Notes under the pieces: model-generated
What the model was told of the DNA's origin: nothing
Database searches by the model: none
Seen by the model: the letters and a program-made list of their open reading frames with translations, nothing else
Assembly (NCBI GenBank): GCA_016710985.1
Contig: JADJTX010000047.1
Location: forward strand, 1-19,608
Direction: 5' to 3'
Length of the DNA: 19,608 bases
Source of the DNA: Ignavibacteria bacterium
Lineage (GTDB): Bacteria; Bacteroidota; Ignavibacteria; Tepidaquicellales; Tepidaquicellaceae
Position numbers and translations under genes: made by a program
In this document: positions 19,301 through 19,608 of the stretch, piece after piece
How the letters are laid out: each line of letters starts with the position of its first letter
Numbering within the stretch: position 1 is the first letter of the stretch

Positions 19301-19608
19301 TCGTTATACTTTGATTAGTACCAGCATTGGCTACTGGCGGTTGATTCATTTGATCTACAGTTATTGTAACATTACTAACGCCGGTTGCTGCGTTATTATC
19401 AGTAACAGTTAATTGGAAAACATAGACACCCAACACAAGCCCAGTCACATTTGTAGTATCTTGGTTTGGAGAAACGATAGTTGGTGTATTAGGCCCACTA
19501 ATACGAGTCCACATATATGAAGTAATAGATCCTCCGTTATTTGCAAAACCTGTTCCGCCTAAAATAACTGAGCTTGCAGGTAAAGAAATACTTTGATTAG
19601 GCCCCTAC
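10113..19608 (-). CDS. Giant multidomain T9SS-secreted surface protein (SGNH hydrolase, esterase-like, PA14, LamG, PKD, FN3), N-terminus outside the window
   Basis: More than 3,100 codons are visible, ending in the TAA at 10113-10115. The gene enters from the right edge already inside a PKD domain. Domains from N to C: PKD x2 (19608-19065), SGNH hydrolase (18930-18395), Ig/PKD-like (18370-18215), PKD/REJ x5 (18207-16815), alpha/beta hydrolase (16810-16140), Ig-like x2 (16180-15750), FN3 x2 (15733-15180), PA14 (15169-14725), FN3 (14683-14450), LamG (14422-13800), FN3 (13762-13485), cadherin-like x2 (13485-12915), unnamed domain A, FN3, cadherin-like, unnamed domain B, FN3, unnamed domain C (12914-10500), and T9SS sorting domain (10380-10113). 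The last signature predicts export through the type IX system and surface attachment. Many indels break the frame, but 15964-14129 is open for 611 codons. Likely a carbohydrate-binding surface enzyme or adhesin. Its target is unknown. Confidence 0.87.
10500..12914 (-). repeat. Three copies of an unnamed domain (about 160-175 residues), interspersed with FN3 and cadherin-like modules
   Basis: Copy A (12914-12395), copy B (11829-11325, most diverged and most damaged), copy C (11050-10500). Shared order: an opening strand KIYIGFD / VYVNFSD / NVYVNCS, a PWN or AWN, GNNSGIYPDN in A, GNNTGVYPDN in C and a YDESVMRTAYFE equivalent in B, then ISGLDPNRKYNFTFYG / ISGLTNTKKYIFVFF / LTGLNLALKYDLTIIGS, NYTIGGETKSLYV / NFTINGQTVSLDA / VYTINGKKYYFNS, LPDANGNITFSVSK / ISPDVNGEVVINVA / LSPDQNGEINLTLE, and GYLNA in A and C. 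FN3 modules lie at 12394-12125 and 11320-11055. The alternating strands suggest a beta-sandwich. I do not recognise a family name. Confidence 0.7.
12915..13485 (-). other. Two cadherin/Ig-like tandem domains
   Basis: Each has the pattern of a D-rich strand, h-T-F/W-S-h, a P-x-F segment, G-x-Y and a closing h-T-V-N. The first reads ISINATDT, then FSILNQPAFATFTDNGNNSA and ADQGVYNNI. The second reads YTINEGDSITVNLQASDQNA, LTWSVTNLPSVFTLSPPTGS, SAGIYNVIITVNDGNGGVAT. A third member sits at 12124-11830 (NGTGTININPTLGSIGTYNG, TDNIGATSTISFHITI). The second and third each feed directly into a copy of the unnamed domain. Confidence 0.7.
13800..14422 (-). other. LamG / concanavalin A-like lectin domain
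   Basis: WKLNNNYTDGSGNGRTITAS opens the domain, followed by LLLNGTSQYTTMP, SIAFWMRSNSNTGSEL, a frameshift near 14150-14165, GLALLLNSSTLIAAVAS, WNHIVLVYNKNSLKLYVNGN and YFSGWIDNFSIFSKALS. The order (W.L..n..D.SG, h.hdG..qY, hsh.hW.r, W.HhhhhY....h.hYhNG, hDdh.hf..aLs) is that of the LamG family (PF13385). An FN3 domain follows at 13762-13485. Confidence 0.88.
14725..15169 (-). other. PA14 domain
   Basis: About 148 residues starting LNYKYYTFTGTWSNLPDFST, with the core EGYISIPTTGTYYFRTNSDD, GSRLWLG, a NNDGLHGG loop, LSLTAGVYPFAAAFYEQGGG and MTVSWRTP. The D-D-G-S-R-L-W-h-G signature is diagnostic of PA14, a beta-barrel often used to bind glycans on adhesins and glycosidases. It lies in the longest unbroken reading frame of the window. 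An FN3 domain (14683-14450) follows. Confidence 0.9.
15180..15733 (-). other. Two fibronectin type III domains
   Basis: FN3-1 (15733-15450): PSAPASLLATTLSKTSLRLD through ETGFEIYQGDK and VTYFYKVRSVNNTAASAASN. FN3-2 (15436-15180): APTAPTNLTITNVTLNSISL, VVAYDVYINDQKSF, YTFKIKAKDFAGNLSPASN. Both have the P-x-x-P start, W/D strand and Y-x-h-K-h strand of the fold. They are preceded by Ig-like modules (16180-15750) that include YESYVWTNSADTNITIS and GNYIVRVTEQFGCSS. Confidence 0.82.
16140..16810 (-). other. Alpha/beta-hydrolase (esterase/PHB-depolymerase-like) domain with its core missing
   Basis: A lead segment, GKWVRTVRLNWNTTSFKPYI, and YKGVAFRLKFPKTYNP open the domain, followed across a frameshift near 16615 by YPILIFFHGLGETG (oxyanion-hole HG), GTFDGYVIMMQSQ, GGGHYAYLKEIIDYMVEYNK, and LDPFKVITNGLSA, where the nucleophile elbow G-x-S-x-G is expected. 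The sequence then jumps to DAILAEGGNYTNTMYPTLGH with the catalytic His, and to DEPDFWPYVNRYYKSDPWPL and FGRTEFCPG. Only 22 codons separate the Ser (16368-16370) and His (16302-16304). Confidence 0.72.
16815..18207 (-). repeat. Array of five near-identical PKD/REJ protein repeats
   Basis: Repeat units start at about 18207, 17928, 17650, 17376 and 17095, each roughly 273-282 bp (about 93 residues). The consensus begins PPVANAG.D..ITLP.NS, continues L.GSASTDDH.IVSYQWTKL, and ends YTVELRVTDDSSA.SRDT with a VNPP.NQ linker. The units are alike at both protein and DNA level, for example the recurring GATCATCTGTACTTGC on the plus strand. Repeats 2-5 each carry an indel or are touched by one. PKD repeats act as stiff spacers or sugar-binding Ig-like modules, and here they separate the two hydrolase domains. 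Confidence 0.9.
18395..18930 (-). other. SGNH/GDSL-type hydrolase domain inside the giant protein
   Basis: Reading across frames: KRVTVIGSSTSAGNG (block I), YVSRLKNYYKDQ, a NLSVSGTSVFDAQI-like stretch, VLLVNYPSNAYGGNTYS (block III-like, Asn), TTGTQPREDYNATDRTKLNI, RLIDFMTPVLN, then DGIHLNGTGHDRFFEIV (block V). The predicted nucleophile is the second Ser of GSST (18899-18901), and the Asp and His of DGIH are at 18451-18453 and 18442-18444. The usual GDS is GSS here. Members cleave acetyl or acyl esters, often on carbohydrates. Frameshifts are near 18830, 18680 and 18455. Confidence 0.83.
19065..19608 (-). other. Two PKD domains at the visible N-terminal end of the giant protein
   Basis: The second repeat (19340-19065) begins PPVANAGTNQSITIPASSV and contains GSGNDPDGTIASYNWVRFSG and YIFRLTVTDNLGA. 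The first (from the window edge to 19345) has SYMWTRISGPNTPTIVSPNQ and YVFQLTVTDN. The W-x-R/K-h-S/T-G and h-T-V-T-D elements are the PKD/REJ pattern. They are more divergent from the five-repeat array downstream than its members are from each other. A frameshift lies near 19200. Confidence 0.8.

Noticed and set aside
1..19608. Programmed ribosomal frameshifting as the cause of the broken frames
   Set aside because: Breaks occur at many unrelated sites in all genes, in both directions, without a shared slippery sequence or downstream structure.

Overview
The window comes from an AT-rich member of the Bacteroidota, probably of a Chitinophagaceae/Cytophagia-like lineage. The main evidence is a type IX secretion (T9SS) C-terminal sorting domain on a giant surface protein, a Bacteroidota-style TTTG/TAnnTTTG promoter-like site, and an exopolysaccharide (EPS) gene set of the kind found in that phylum. 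Almost every long gene is broken by single-base indels whose downstream frames rejoin perfectly conserved protein. This looks like an uncorrected long-read or metagenome sequence rather than real gene decay, so each gene below is a reconstruction across frames.

Positions 1-8451 hold an EPS assembly locus. It begins with the 3' end of a core-2/I-branching-type glycosyltransferase (GT14, +), which converges on a two-gene minus-strand operon: a membrane GT2 with a QxxRW motif, then a GT4. Divergent from that operon is a plus-strand run: a second membrane GT2, a Wzc-like chain-length/export protein with an unusual kinase domain, a half-size TolC-like outer-membrane factor, and an acyltransferase-3 membrane protein. 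The acyltransferase 3' end overlaps the 3' end of a minus-strand Wzy/O-antigen-ligase family protein, which is preceded by a 32-codon single-helix microprotein gene.

A perfect 18-bp inverted repeat (10056-10096) separates this locus from a giant minus-strand gene running from 10113 past the right edge, with more than 3,100 codons visible and the N-terminus missing. From N to C the visible part reads: two PKD domains, an SGNH/GDSL hydrolase, a PKD/Ig-like domain, five near-identical PKD/REJ repeats, an alpha/beta-hydrolase (esterase-like) domain that lacks its central part, Ig-like domains, two FN3, PA14, FN3, LamG, FN3, two cadherin-like domains, then three copies of a domain I cannot name interspersed with FN3 and cadherin-like modules, and finally the T9SS sorting domain.

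A plausible combined reading is that the glycosyltransferases build a lipid-linked repeat, the acyltransferase decorates it, Wzy polymerises it, and the Wzc-like and TolC-like proteins move it out. The giant T9SS protein may bind or edit the polymer at the surface, since it carries two ester-hydrolase-type domains and several carbohydrate-binding-type modules. That last link is inference from proximity.
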